NCBI GenBank assembly: GCA_964489705.1
Contig: CAZAZQ010000002.1
Location: 62,001-126,000, forward strand
Reading direction: 5' to 3'
Source of the DNA: CAZAZQ01 sp964489705
Lineage (GTDB): Bacteria; Zixibacteria; MSB-5A5; GN15; FEB-12
Length of the DNA: 64,000 bases
Shown here: positions 50,666 to 59,881 of the stretch, in pieces
Numbering within the stretch: position 1 is the stretch's first letter
Layout: each line of letters starts with the position of its first letter
The notes under the pieces: generated by a model
Told to the model about the DNA's origin: nothing
What the model saw: the letters and a program-made list of their open reading frames with translations, nothing else
Database searches by the model: none
Translations under genes and position numbers: made by a program

Positions 50666-51601
50666 TTAGAACACCGAGAATTTGAAATACCGGCGCGGGT
50701 TCTTCTCGATGTCAGCAATAAGGTTGTTTGCCCGAATCAAAAGGTTGGTCAACTCAACATAGAGCGAAGTATCGGTTACCATCAAGCCGAGGCTTCCTTC
50801 GGCGGTGTTGAGTTTGGACAGGATAGTATCCAGCCGCGCCGAGGTTGCCGTCAAGTTGTCATACAGTTGCGGGTCATTTACCAGTTTCCCGATAGTGCCG
50901 GTGTTGCTGTTGACTTGTTTGGAAAGCTGGGCGACAGAGTGAGAGGTTTCTTCCAGTGAAGAGACAATGCGCTCTTGGTTTTTTTGCAGGTCGGCAACCA
51001 AGCGGGTCAGGTGAGCGGCAAGAGACGTCAGCCCGTGATATAATGTATCGTTTGTCACCAGTTGTCCCATCGTTCCTTCGCCGCTGTTCATTTTCGAAAG
51101 CAGGTCGTCAATTCCGTCAACCACCGAGCGCGCTCGACTGATGGCTTCTTCGCCCTTCTTGAACATGGCGGCGGCATCTCCGACATCCCGTGTCGGTATT
51201 ACCGACATCTCCGGTATGACCGGTTTCCCTTTCGGTCCCGGAATAATCTCCACGTATTTGTCGCCGAGAAAGCCGATGGTTCCCAATTGCACTTCGGTAC
51301 CTTCGGTAAGCATCTTCCAGGCAGATTTTTTCACCCGGCAGATCACTTTGACCTGTCGCAGGGAATCGAGGTTGACAAAGCTTACCGAGCGGACATTCCC
51401 GACTTCAACTCCCGACATCCAAACCGGGGCGCCGGGCACCAAGCCGTTGACGTTTTTGAAGTAACAGATAAATTTGCTCTTGGCTTCGAAGATCGACGTC
51501 CCGCCGCCCGTCAGCGACGCCCAAAGCATGATGGCGATAGCGATTGCCAACACAATTCCGGTTTTCAGGTTACCCCATTTGACGCCTGTGGTTCTTTTCA
51601 T
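50666..51601 (-). CDS. mlaD: MCE-domain lipid-binding protein (MlaD type)
   Basis: 311 residues. One N-terminal helix (TGIVLAIAIAIMLWASLTGG) anchors an MCE domain (about 38-118: YFKNVNGLVPGAPVWMSGVEVGNV, shown as NGLVPGAPVWMSGVEVG), followed by a long helical tail with repeated leucine-rich coils (about 150-300). It binds phospholipid in the periplasm and works with the permease and ATPase encoded upstream in the same operon. It is longer than E. coli MlaD because of the helical tail, as in other FCB and chloroplast TGD2-like proteins. Gap to the ATPase gene is 40 bases. Confidence 0.92.
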   Translation of the reverse strand: MKRTTGVKWGNLKTGIVLAIAIAIMLWASLTGGGTSIFEAKSKFICYFKNVNGLVPGAPVWMSGVEVGNVRSVSFVNLDSLRQVKVICRVKKSAWKMLTEGTEVQLGTIGFLGDKYVEIIPGPKGKPVIPEMSVIPTRDVGDAAAMFKKGEEAISRARSVVDGIDDLLSKMNSGEGTMGQLVTNDTLYHGLTSLAAHLTRLVADLQKNQERIVSSLEETSHSVAQLSKQVNSNTGTIGKLVNDPQLYDNLTATSARLDTILSKLNTAEGSLGLMVTDTSLYVELTNLLIRANNLIADIEKNPRRYFKFSVF

Positions 51602-51641
51602 CTCTCTATCCTCACGGCCTTATTTTTTCACATTCAATCTA

Positions 51642-52421
51642 TCATGTTTGAGTAACGAACTTTTTCTTTGCGACTTCTTCAAACGATCTCCGAAAAGGAG
51701 CCAGAAAGGCTTGTACTTTCTCATTCGTACTGCCTTTCAATTCTTGCAACGAGCCGTCGAAAATCACCTCTCCTTCGAAAATCACGATGAAACGGCTGGC
51801 AAGCGCAATAGCATCGGCAATTTGGTGGGTGACGACAACGGTGGAGATGGAACGGTGTTCGTGCAGTTTCCGGATGAGATTCAGCACGTTTTGGGTCGAT
51901 TGAGGGTCGAGCCCGGTGGTCGGCTCGTCATAGAGCATGATTTTCGGATCGGTGGAGAGTAAAGCACGACCGATAGCGACCCGGCGCTGCATTCCGCCGG
52001 AGAGCTGCTCGGGGAGCTTGTCGATTATTTCTTTCGCGTCAAGCCCGACAAAGCCCAACATTTCTTCCACTTTGGCGGTTATTTCAGAAAGGGGAAGGGA
52101 GGTGTGTTCCAAAAGGTAATACCCGACATTTTCTCCGATGGTGAGCGAGTCGAACAGGGCGCCGTCTTGAAAGACCATGCCGATTTTTTTCCGCAGTTCC
52201 CGTTTCTCTTTTTCTTTGAGCTTGCAGATGTTTTGCTTGTCGATGATAATCTCGCCGCGCTGTGGTTGCTCCAGCCCCAAAATGAGACGGAGAATGGTCG
52301 ACTTCCCGGAGCCGGAAGGTCCCATAATCGCCACCGCTTCGGAAGGCTTGATATGGAAAGAGACGTTCCGAAGGATCGGTTTCTCTTCGTATGCGAAATC
52401 CACGTTCTTCAGCGAAATCAT
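51642..52421 (-). CDS. mlaF: MlaF-type ABC ATPase
   Basis: 259 residues. Walker A GPSGSGKST, Q-loop MVFQDGALFDSLTIGENV, signature LSGGMQRRVAIGRAL, Walker B KIMLYDEPTTGLDP and switch His in VVTHQ are intact. LSGGM and DSLT are characteristic of MlaF/TGD3 ATPases for lipid transport between the membranes. It starts inside the end of the permease gene (four-base overlap), and drives phospholipid movement with MlaE and MlaD. Confidence 0.95.
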   Translation of the reverse strand: MISLKNVDFAYEEKPILRNVSFHIKPSEAVAIMGPSGSGKSTILRLILGLEQPQRGEIIIDKQNICKLKEKEKRELRKKIGMVFQDGALFDSLTIGENVGYYLLEHTSLPLSEITAKVEEMLGFVGLDAKEIIDKLPEQLSGGMQRRVAIGRALLSTDPKIMLYDEPTTGLDPQSTQNVLNLIRKLHEHRSISTVVVTHQIADAIALASRFIVIFEGEVIFDGSLQELKGSTNEKVQAFLAPFRRSFEEVAKKKFVTQT

Positions 52422-53206
52422 AAGTACCCTTTAATCAGCGAAAAGATCACCTTTGTGATAAAAAAGTTTACCATAAGGATGGTGATTGAAGCCATCACGA
52501 CCGAGTTGGTCGTCGCGCGCCCGACTCCTTTTGTCCCACCTTCCGATGTGAACCCCATGTAACACGAAATGAAAGCAATGACAAAGGCAAAGAGAAACGG
52601 TTTCAAAATACCGATAAAGAGGTTACCGAAAATAAGCTTCTCCCGAACCGTCGCCCAATACATAGTGGTAGATACGTGAGCGATGTATTTGGCGATGACC
52701 CAGCCGCCCAGCAAAGAAATCGCATCGCACAGCACCGTGAGGGTGGGGACCATAATGACCAGTGCAATCAGGCGGGGGACGGCGATTTTTTTTATGGGGT
52801 CGATTCCAAACGCCACGAGGGCGTCAAGCTGGTTGGAGGATTTCATGGCGCCGATTTCGGCAGTGATGCCGGCGGCGACGCGGGCGGCGACCATGAGCCC
52901 CGTCAGCACCGGACCCAGTTCCCGGACGATGGCAATGGACATAATCCGTCCCAAGTAATCTTTGGCGCCGAAATCAGCCAACTCCACTGAAAAAGCCAAG
53001 GCAAATCCCTGCCCGGCAAAAATACCGGTAAGGATAACAAGATACAGCGAGCCGACCCCGATGAGGTACATTTGCTCCAAGGTTTCATGGAGGTAGAACG
53101 GTCTGCCGAAGAAAGCGGCTATCGTTCTCAAGGAGAAGAAAAAAAGCTCTTGCAGCTCAAAGAGGAAGCGCTTGAGGCCGTTTGCTGTTCTTTCAAAAAT
53201 CGTCAT
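52418..53206 (-). CDS. mlaE: MlaE-type lipid transport permease
   Basis: About 262 residues, five to six membrane helices, MlaE/DUF140 family. LHETLEQMYLIGVGSLYLVILTGIFAG (seen as YLIGVGSLYLVILTG), REXGPVLTGLMVAARV as RELGPVLTGLMVAAR, AEIGAMKSSNQLDALVAFGIDP (seen as GAMKSSNQLDALVAFG) are the family signature. Start at ATG 53206; a TTG at 53224 with AGGAG eleven bases upstream is an alternative. First gene of the mlaEFD operon. It forms the membrane core of the importer or exporter. Confidence 0.95.
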   Translation of the reverse strand: MTIFERTANGLKRFLFELQELFFFSLRTIAAFFGRPFYLHETLEQMYLIGVGSLYLVILTGIFAGQGFALAFSVELADFGAKDYLGRIMSIAIVRELGPVLTGLMVAARVAAGITAEIGAMKSSNQLDALVAFGIDPIKKIAVPRLIALVIMVPTLTVLCDAISLLGGWVIAKYIAHVSTTMYWATVREKLIFGNLFIGILKPFLFAFVIAFISCYMGFTSEGGTKGVGRATTNSVVMASITILMVNFFITKVIFSLIKGYL

Positions 53207-53424
53207 CGGTATTGATTCCGGCAACGGTGAAGAGGCTCCTTTTCACGTTTCTGCCCCATGTTTTTTTCGTTACTATATGTCACAGTAGCAAAATCACAGT
53301 CAGACTTCAATATTTTTTGTTTATACTTATTCATCTAACCTCACGGACAAATTTGTTATATTTATGGAGAAAAGGAACTAAAAACATTACCCAAAATTGA
53401 AATTGTACCGTATTGTTACAGCCC

Positions 53425-54453
53425 ATGAGGAACGCAGACGACAAAAAACGAGGTCATGCCATCGCCCTTTTTTCGGGCGGGCTCGATTCGGCGCTGGCTA
53501 TTTTGCTGATACAACGGCAGAATATCGAAGTTACGGCGCTGACGTTTATGACCCATTTCGGGTGCGATTTGGGAGACCGCTCCTCGTGCGGCTCGAACCC
53601 TTATCCGGCGGCGGAAAAGTTCGGTTTCAAAGTCAAGCTCATGCACCTGGGGGAAAAGTTCGTCGATATCGTCATCAATCCGAAATACGGGCACGGGAAA
53701 AATATGAATCCCTGCACCGACTGCCGAATTCTCATGCTCCGAGAAGCGAAAGAGTTGATGGAGTTGGTGAACGCCGATTTTGTCATCACCGGTGAAGTGA
53801 TGGGACAGCGTCCGATGTCCCAAACAAGGGACAAATTGAACCTCGTGGCAAAAGAAGCCGGGTTGAAGGGAAAGTTGCTGCGTCCTCTTTCGGCAAAGCT
53901 GTTGCCGCCGACCGAGCCGGAGCTTTCCGGTTTGGTGGACCGGGAGCAATTGGAAAGCATCAGCGGACGAAGCCGGAAGCGGCAGTTGGAACTGGCAAGA
54001 GAGTTCGGGCTGGACGATTTCCCTTCACCGGCGTCGGGCTGTCTGCTGACCGACGCTTCGTATTCCGCCCGCTTGCGGGATTTGTTGACGCATACGGAGG
54101 GGAGACCGTCATTTAACGCGTTGAACTTATTAAAAGTGGGACGGCATTTTCGATTGGACGATAAGACCAAAATTGTCGTCGGCAGAAACGAAGCCGACAA
54201 TCTCCAATTGTTTGCCTATAAACCGGAAAGCGCCGCCTGGCTTGAGGTGCCCGACGTCGGCTCGCCGTTGACGCTTCTTATCGGCGAGGCAAGCGAAGAG
54301 AATGTCAGGCGCGCCGCCGCTATTACCGCCCGTTATTCCGCCGCTCGCCGTGAGCCGAGCGTGGACGTTTTGGTTGCCACGCCGGAGAGAGAAAGGAGAA
54401 TTACGGTCACACCTGCAAAAGATGAGGCGATTCAACCGCTGGCGATTCGGTGA
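53425..54453 (+). CDS. PP-loop tRNA-thiolation-like enzyme (MnmA/ThiI-related)
   Basis: 342 residues from ATG 53425. An ATP-pyrophosphatase P-loop FSGGLDSALAI (about 15-25) begins the alpha-hydrolase fold. Cysteines follow in SSCGSNPYPAAEKFG and NPCTDCRILML, and a later SPASGCLLTDASYSARLRDL. A C-terminal part has a NFACT-R/DUF814-like pattern (LLKVGRHFRLDDKTKIVVGRNEADN, shown as GRHFRLDDKTKIVVGRN). Such proteins are annotated as tRNA (5-methylaminomethyl-2-thiouridylate)-methyltransferase-like and probably adenylate and thiolate tRNA. The substrate is not proved. It diverges from mlaE over about 200 bases. Confidence 0.78.
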   Translation: MRNADDKKRGHAIALFSGGLDSALAILLIQRQNIEVTALTFMTHFGCDLGDRSSCGSNPYPAAEKFGFKVKLMHLGEKFVDIVINPKYGHGKNMNPCTDCRILMLREAKELMELVNADFVITGEVMGQRPMSQTRDKLNLVAKEAGLKGKLLRPLSAKLLPPTEPELSGLVDREQLESISGRSRKRQLELAREFGLDDFPSPASGCLLTDASYSARLRDLLTHTEGRPSFNALNLLKVGRHFRLDDKTKIVVGRNEADNLQLFAYKPESAAWLEVPDVGSPLTLLIGEASEENVRRAAAITARYSAARREPSVDVLVATPERERRITVTPAKDEAIQPLAIR

Positions 54454-54514
54454 TTATGCCTTGGTATCTTCTTCATACCGCACCATATGAGAACCGAGAT
54501 GGATGGGTAGCTCC

Positions 54515-55360
54515 ATGAAAGCGTTTTTTCTCACTCACTACGCCGCCGATCCGTATTTTAATATGGCGGTAGACGAATGGCTGGCGTTTCACGCCTCGCA
54601 CAATCCCGGCGTAATTTTTTTCCGGCTGTACAGTTGGAGTGTGGGCACAATTACTTTCGGGCTCAATCAACGGCAGGAGAAAGCACTCGATTTCTCCACG
54701 GTGGGGGAGACGCCGGTCATCCGCCGCGTTACCGGCGGCAGAGCCGTCTACCACGACCCGTCGGAAATAACTTATGCCGTCGCCGTCGATACCGCTGCCG
54801 TAGAGCCTTTGCAGTTCGGCAAGTCGGTCTCGGAATCGTCAGCGGTGATAGCACAGGCGTTGGTTCGCTTTCTCCGCGCCGGAGGGATTGATTCCCACTA
54901 TGCCCGCCATGCGTCGGCGATTGAAGCGCAGCCGGTATATTTCCATTCCGCTCCATGTTTCAATTCCGTGTCGCGTCATGAGATAGTAAGCAATTCACAT
55001 AAGATTATCGCTTCCGCCCAGCGACGGCTCGGCTCGGTTTTCTTACAACACGGAGCGATAAAGATCAAAGGTATTGTCTCGCATCCAGCTCTGCCGGTGG
55101 TTGGCCGGCGCAACTTATGCGACCCGCCCGGAGAACGGCTCGAAGAGGGTGAGTTCCGCCGCTGGGCGGTGCTCTTCGCACGAGAGATGGGGGAATTTTT
55201 CCGGGTGAAAATTCAAAATTACAATTTGAGCGGCAAAGAGTTGGCTCAAGTGGAGGCTCGGAAAAGCGCTATCGAAAAAAAGCCTTTTGACAAACGAGAT
55301 TTTTTTAAACAATGGTTGCATTTTGATAGTCATTCTAATAGCTTAAAGGTTAAAAAATAG
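54515..55360 (+). CDS. Lipoate-protein ligase / octanoyltransferase (LipM-like)
   Basis: 281 residues of the biotin/lipoate A/B ligase fold. RRVTGGRAVYHDPSEITY is the family lipoyl-AMP or octanoyl binding motif; HSAPCFNSVSRHEIV has the cysteine that in LipM forms the octanoyl thioester, and NSHKIIASAQRRLGSVFLQHG is the KIxGSAQ(R)R-type loop. It attaches octanoyl or lipoyl groups to 2-oxoacid dehydrogenase and glycine cleavage H proteins. Start at ATG 54515; another ATG at 54503. A promoter for the next gene directly follows. Confidence 0.9.
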   Translation: MKAFFLTHYAADPYFNMAVDEWLAFHASHNPGVIFFRLYSWSVGTITFGLNQRQEKALDFSTVGETPVIRRVTGGRAVYHDPSEITYAVAVDTAAVEPLQFGKSVSESSAVIAQALVRFLRAGGIDSHYARHASAIEAQPVYFHSAPCFNSVSRHEIVSNSHKIIASAQRRLGSVFLQHGAIKIKGIVSHPALPVVGRRNLCDPPGERLEEGEFRRWAVLFAREMGEFFRVKIQNYNLSGKELAQVEARKSAIEKKPFDKRDFFKQWLHFDSHSNSLKVKK

Positions 55361-55361
55361 C

Positions 55362-55391
55362 TTGACATCTTCTTCCGAGTGTGGCTATTAT
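55362..55391 (+). promoter_or_regulatory. Strong promoter of the outer-membrane operon
   Basis: TTGACA (55362-55367), 18-base spacer, TATTAT (55386-55391). The transcript would have a leader of about 100 bases before the TonB receptor start at 55498. Confidence 0.7.
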
Positions 55392-55497
55392 GCCGTCTAA
55401 GTTGTGAGAAGATAAGCTGATAATGCCGGTTTACCGGAGAGTGTTATCGGCAGAAAAAGTTTTGAGTGAGCAAAAAAATATATCAGGAGGAATAGAT

Positions 55498-58400
55498 ATG
55501 CAACGTCGTGGGCAGTATTTAGTTCTTTTGTTAACTATTTTATTGAGTGTGGCAATCCTGCCTGCCCATGTGTTCTCTGCCGCTACAGGTCAGATAAAAG
55601 GGACTATCATCGATAAGAAGACAAAAGAGCCGGTGGTCGGCGCTTCGGTTATGATTGTGGGAACGCAGCGAGGAGCAAAAAGCGACTTTGACGGGAAATT
55701 CATTATCACTCAGGTGGAACCCGGCGTCTATACCTTACGAGTTACTCACATTCATTATACTGAAGTTGAGATTACTAACGTAGAAGTTCAATCCGACTTG
55801 ACCAAGCAAGTAAACATCGAGATGGAAGAGAAAGCGGTCGAGGTCGAGAAGATTGTGGTGCGGGCGAAAAAAGATCCCATCGAACGGGTACAGACATCAT
55901 CGCAGTTGACGGTGACGGCAAAGGAAATCCAAAGTCAACCGGTGACGACAGTGCAGGATTTGTTGACCCAGGTCGCCGGTGTGGTAACCGGTCGGGAAGG
56001 GGAAATCTTCATCCGCGGCGGTCGTGCCGGTGAGGTTTCCTACATTCTCGATGGGGTGCCGATTGATGACCCGCTCGCCGGTGTCGGACAGGCGGGCGCC
56101 AGCTTGTCGCTTGCTTCCGGATCCATTCAAGAGTTTACCGTTATTAAAGACGGTTTCGATCCGGAGTACGGGGACGCGGTTTCGGGGATTATCAAGATTA
56201 CCACCCGAACCGGTTCCAAGGATAACACGAGGTTGAATGTTCAATACTTGACCGACGATTTCGGAAACAGCGATTTGAACAAATACTCCCGCAACAGTGA
56301 CTATGCTCGATTCTCCATCTCCGGTCCGGATCCTATTTTCAAGACCCGAATCCTCCCGGCTCTTGGGTTGAATTTCCTTGAAGATCAGGAACTTACCTAC
56401 TATCTCTATACAGAAGTCGACAAGAACGACGGCTATTATCAGTACAGCCGTTATGACACCCCTGTTACGAGGAAGAAAAACGGGTTCTTTGACTTTTTCG
56501 GCATTAATATCCCGGAACGGTTGCAAAATCGCTACCACTGGATGATGAATCTGAAGTTCCGTCCTCGCCAGAATTTGAAGTTCATCCTTTCCTATAAAGA
56601 TACTCAGCAACGCTACACCTTGTTCGATTGGGCGTATCGCTACACCTCAGCAACCGCTCCTGTCTGGGAAAAGAAACTGAAAACCCTTTCTCTGGAAGTT
56701 TTGCAGTCGCTGACGAAATCGATGAACTATGAGATGATTCTCTCTTACACTCAGAATATGGTCAGGCAGCAGCCGGGCGACCCGAACAATCCGGGACACG
56801 GGTTGGATCCTGACCAATTTATGCTGGAGTACGAATGGGAAGGGTACGAAGACAGAAACCATAACGGACGGTATGACCCTCCGGAACCGATTATCAACTT
56901 GTTCCCCGACACCGCTATCTACGGGACGGATTTTACCGGTCCGGCGTACACCTACGGCGAGTATATTTGGGATGAAAATACCCAGGGCGGAATCGGGGGA
57001 TGGTCTGATTTCCGATTCAATAATAATGGAATGATTGACAGTTTGGAAGGCGAACCGTTTATCGATTTGAACGGTAATGGGGTATGGGATGCCGGTGATT
57101 TCCTGTACGACAAGAACGGCAATGGTGTCCTTGACCCCGACCGGGTAGCGCTCGTCCGAGCCCCGTTGCCCGAGCCGTATATCGACGGTGACTCGGTTCT
57201 CGGTGAGCCTTTCAAGGATATGAACTTTAACGGTGTGTATGATGAAGGCATTGACGGATTTGTGAAATGCGTCTGTCCGGAAAACATGGATTTGAACCAC
57301 AACGGGAAATACGACGGTCCGAACGATCCATGGTCTCCCGGCATTCCCTTCATCGACAGAAACGGGAACGGCTTGTATGATCCGCCGAATAACTTCTATG
57401 ATGAAGGCGAGCCGTTTGTCGATGTCAACGGCAACGGCAAGTGGGATAACGGCGGTTCGAGTACCTTCTTGAATCCCGGCACCTATGATGCGACGGCGCT
57501 GTGGCATTACCACCGCATTGATACGTATCGCGGCGAACTGAAGGTTTTCCGTGAAATGGGAGCCCACCAGTTGAAGGCGGGAGCCTCGGTGCGGAAGCTT
57601 GACTTTATTTATCATGAAATCGAACAGCCGTACATTTTGTATACCGGTCGTGACGATGGCGGACCCTATCCCGATCGTGGTGCCTTCCGCGATATGTTCG
57701 AGTACTCGCCGTGGGCGGGAACGGTGTATTTCCGTGATAAGCTGGAGTACGGTTCCATGATTGCGTCGTTGGGGTTGCGCTGGGACTTTTTCATTCAAGA
57801 TAAGAACAGGCTTATCCCGGTGGCGCGGGCGGACGACTTGGGCGGTTCCATTATTTTGGGTGATCGGCAGAAGCTGTCGCCGCGGATCGGTTTCTCGTAC
57901 CCGATTTCAGATAAAGCAAAAGTACACTTCAACTACGGTCACTTTTATCAAATGCCTTACCTGACCCAAATGTATGCCCGAAATACTTCGTCAGTAGACC
58001 AGAACAAGGTTATCGGAAACTATAACTTGGACTACAAGAAAACGGTACAGTATTCCTTCGGTGTTAAGTATGCGATGTCCCAGGATTACTCGATTGACAT
58101 TTCCGGGTACTTCAAGGATGAATTTGACAAGATTAACTCAGCCGAAGTGGTGGTTGGCGGTCTGACCCGTCAGCAATATCGGAATAAAGACTACGGCCGG
58201 AGCCGTGGTTTTGAGTTGGAGCTGGATAAGCGCGGTGGCGGATACGTAAACGGGTACTTGAGCTATACGTATGCCTTTGCTTATGGGAAGGCGTCGGAGG
58301 CATCACGAGAGTGGCAGACCGATTTCGAAATTTCTCGTGAGCCGCTCTCCGAAGCGCCGTTGGATGAAGACGTTCGTCACCAACTGAACGCGCGGATACA

Positions 58401-58827
58401 GATCTTTGTGCCGAGTACGGTAAAGCCGCGGTTGTTCGGTATTCCGATTCCAAATGCCTGGTCGTTAGCGATTAACGCCAATATCCATAGCGGCAAACCG
58501 TTCACTCCGAGCCGTGAATACCCGAACATCAGCCGTGAAATCGGTGAAGATATTCAGCGGAATTCCTTGCGGATGCCCTCGGTGGTGAACTTCAATATTC
58601 GTTTGACCAAGGACTTCAAGTTTGTCGGATTGGATTGCAGCTACATTCTCTGGATTGAAAATATCTTCAATAGCCGGAATGTGACTACTGTGTATTCCAA
58701 TACGGGACGTCCTGACACGCAGCAAAATATCAACTATATTGTGAAAGGCGGCACCGAGTACGACTTGAACCCGGGGAACTGGGATTATGGACGGCAAATT
58801 CGAATGGGATTTGAAATAAATCTATAA
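55498..58827 (+). CDS. TonB-dependent receptor with carboxypeptidase-regulatory domain and Ca-loop insert
   Basis: 1109 residues. AGGAGGA precedes the ATG at 55498, which begins a signal peptide (YLVLLLTILLSVAILPAHVFS); the open frame to 55423 lacks these. Residues about 30-115 are a carboxypeptidase-regulatory-like domain (GTIIDKKTKEPVVGASVMI), about 130-235 the plug (QPVTTVQDLLTQVAGVV, IRGGRAGEVSYILDGVP), and the rest a beta-barrel ending in GRQIRMGFEINL. Inserted at about 450-657 are seven loops of the form DxNxNGxxD (DRNHNGRYD, DLNGNGVWD, DKNGNGVLD, DMNFNGVYD, DLNHNGKYD, DRNGNGLYD, DVNGNGKWD), like calcium-binding loops. It may transport a nutrient or serve as a surface assembly protein. 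First gene of an operon with a PorV-like barrel and a lipoprotein. Confidence 0.9.
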   Translation: MQRRGQYLVLLLTILLSVAILPAHVFSAATGQIKGTIIDKKTKEPVVGASVMIVGTQRGAKSDFDGKFIITQVEPGVYTLRVTHIHYTEVEITNVEVQSDLTKQVNIEMEEKAVEVEKIVVRAKKDPIERVQTSSQLTVTAKEIQSQPVTTVQDLLTQVAGVVTGREGEIFIRGGRAGEVSYILDGVPIDDPLAGVGQAGASLSLASGSIQEFTVIKDGFDPEYGDAVSGIIKITTRTGSKDNTRLNVQYLTDDFGNSDLNKYSRNSDYARFSISGPDPIFKTRILPALGLNFLEDQELTYYLYTEVDKNDGYYQYSRYDTPVTRKKNGFFDFFGINIPERLQNRYHWMMNLKFRPRQNLKFILSYKDTQQRYTLFDWAYRYTSATAPVWEKKLKTLSLEVLQSLTKSMNYEMILSYTQNMVRQQPGDPNNPGHGLDPDQFMLEYEWEGYEDRNHNGRYDPPEPIINLFPDTAIYGTDFTGPAYTYGEYIWDENTQGGIGGWSDFRFNNNGMIDSLEGEPFIDLNGNGVWDAGDFLYDKNGNGVLDPDRVALVRAPLPEPYIDGDSVLGEPFKDMNFNGVYDEGIDGFVKCVCPENMDLNHNGKYDGPNDPWSPGIPFIDRNGNGLYDPPNNFYDEGEPFVDVNGNGKWDNGGSSTFLNPGTYDATALWHYHRIDTYRGELKVFREMGAHQLKAGASVRKLDFIYHEIEQPYILYTGRDDGGPYPDRGAFRDMFEYSPWAGTVYFRDKLEYGSMIASLGLRWDFFIQDKNRLIPVARADDLGGSIILGDRQKLSPRIGFSYPISDKAKVHFNYGHFYQMPYLTQMYARNTSSVDQNKVIGNYNLDYKKTVQYSFGVKYAMSQDYSIDISGYFKDEFDKINSAEVVVGGLTRQQYRNKDYGRSRGFELELDKRGGGYVNGYLSYTYAFAYGKASEASREWQTDFEISREPLSEAPLDEDVRHQLNARIQIFVPSTVKPRLFGIPIPNAWSLAINANIHSGKPFTPSREYPNISREIGEDIQRNSLRMPSVVNFNIRLTKDFKFVGLDCSYILWIENIFNSRNVTTVYSNTGRPDTQQNINYIVKGGTEYDLNPGNWDYGRQIRMGFEINL

Positions 58828-58878
58828 GCAGCAAAGCAATACGGGTGAAAAAGAGTTGTTATAATAGATGAGGATAGT

Positions 58879-59862
58879 ATGAAAATAAATGATACTCGTT
58901 TCCATACCCAAGGCGAACGGTGGAGCAAGGGCGCTTTCCTTCTGGGAGCGGTGCTTTTGAGCCTTGTGGTGTTGGGTACTCCAACGCAAACATTTGGCCA
59001 AGCGAAAGTAGGGACGACCGGAGCCCAGTTCTTGGAGCTGGGGGTGTCGGCGCGAGCCATGGGGATGGCGGAAGCGTTTGTTGCCGTTTCCGATGATATC
59101 TCGTCGATATATTATAATCCCGCCGGTTTGACCTACTTGTACGGGCGGGAGTTGGCTTTTACGAATGTCCAGATGCCTGCCGGAGTCAACTATAACTTCA
59201 GTGGTTTCGGATTTCCTCTCGAATCTATCGGTGGAGTGTTGGGAATAGGTATTTACGGGCTTTTTTCCGGAAAGATAGACGAAACGAGCTACGACCGTGT
59301 TCCCACTGGGCGAACATTTGTATGGAATGACTATGCCATTGCTGTCAGCTACGGACGGTACCTGACCGATCGTTTTTCGATTGGGGTGACAGTTAAATAC
59401 ATTACTGAGCGGGCCCATGATTATTCGGCGAACGGATGGGCGGCGGATGTCGGGACGTTATATAATACCGGCTTCCGAGGATTCAAAATCGGAATGGCTA
59501 TTACCAACTTCGGACCTGATATGACTTTTATCAGAAATGCATATCCCCTTCCTATCAACTTCAAGTTTGGCGGTGCGATAAATGTCATCGATGGGGTGGA
59601 TCATATTCTTACGTTTGCTGCAGAAGGATGGCACCCCTCGGATAACTTGGAAAAATATAATACCGGTCTTGAATATGTGTACCATGATCGCTATATCTTG
59701 CGCTCCGGATGGCGTTTTAATTACAACGCTGACGGTTTGACCGCCGGCGCCGGGGTACGGGTGCCGTTCGGGGAAGATAGAGAGATCCGAGTGGATTATG
59801 CGTATCAGGACTTTGGTGTGCTTGATCAAATTCATCGTTTTACGTTAGGAATATTATTCTAA
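58879..59862 (+). CDS. PorV/PorQ-family outer-membrane protein
   Basis: 327 residues. Signal peptide (GAFLLGAVLLSLVVLGTPT), then the family start GAQFLELGVSARAMGMAEAFVAVSDDISSIYYNPAGL (shown as LGVSARAMGMAEAFVAV and SSIYYNPAGL), typical of PorV-type barrels. The final FTLGILF fits outer-membrane insertion. PorV shuttles substrates of the type IX secretion system, of which a substrate tail is seen at 14896-15720. It lies 51 bases after the TonB receptor gene and 19 bases before a lipoprotein gene, so the three probably act in one surface assembly. Confidence 0.88.
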   Translation: MKINDTRFHTQGERWSKGAFLLGAVLLSLVVLGTPTQTFGQAKVGTTGAQFLELGVSARAMGMAEAFVAVSDDISSIYYNPAGLTYLYGRELAFTNVQMPAGVNYNFSGFGFPLESIGGVLGIGIYGLFSGKIDETSYDRVPTGRTFVWNDYAIAVSYGRYLTDRFSIGVTVKYITERAHDYSANGWAADVGTLYNTGFRGFKIGMAITNFGPDMTFIRNAYPLPINFKFGGAINVIDGVDHILTFAAEGWHPSDNLEKYNTGLEYVYHDRYILRSGWRFNYNADGLTAGAGVRVPFGEDREIRVDYAYQDFGVLDQIHRFTLGILF

Positions 59863-59881
59863 AAAAGCAGGAACATAGATT

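Noticed and set aside
55423..55497. Longer N-terminus of the TonB receptor
   Set aside because: The AGGAGGA site and the signal peptide fix the start at 55498.
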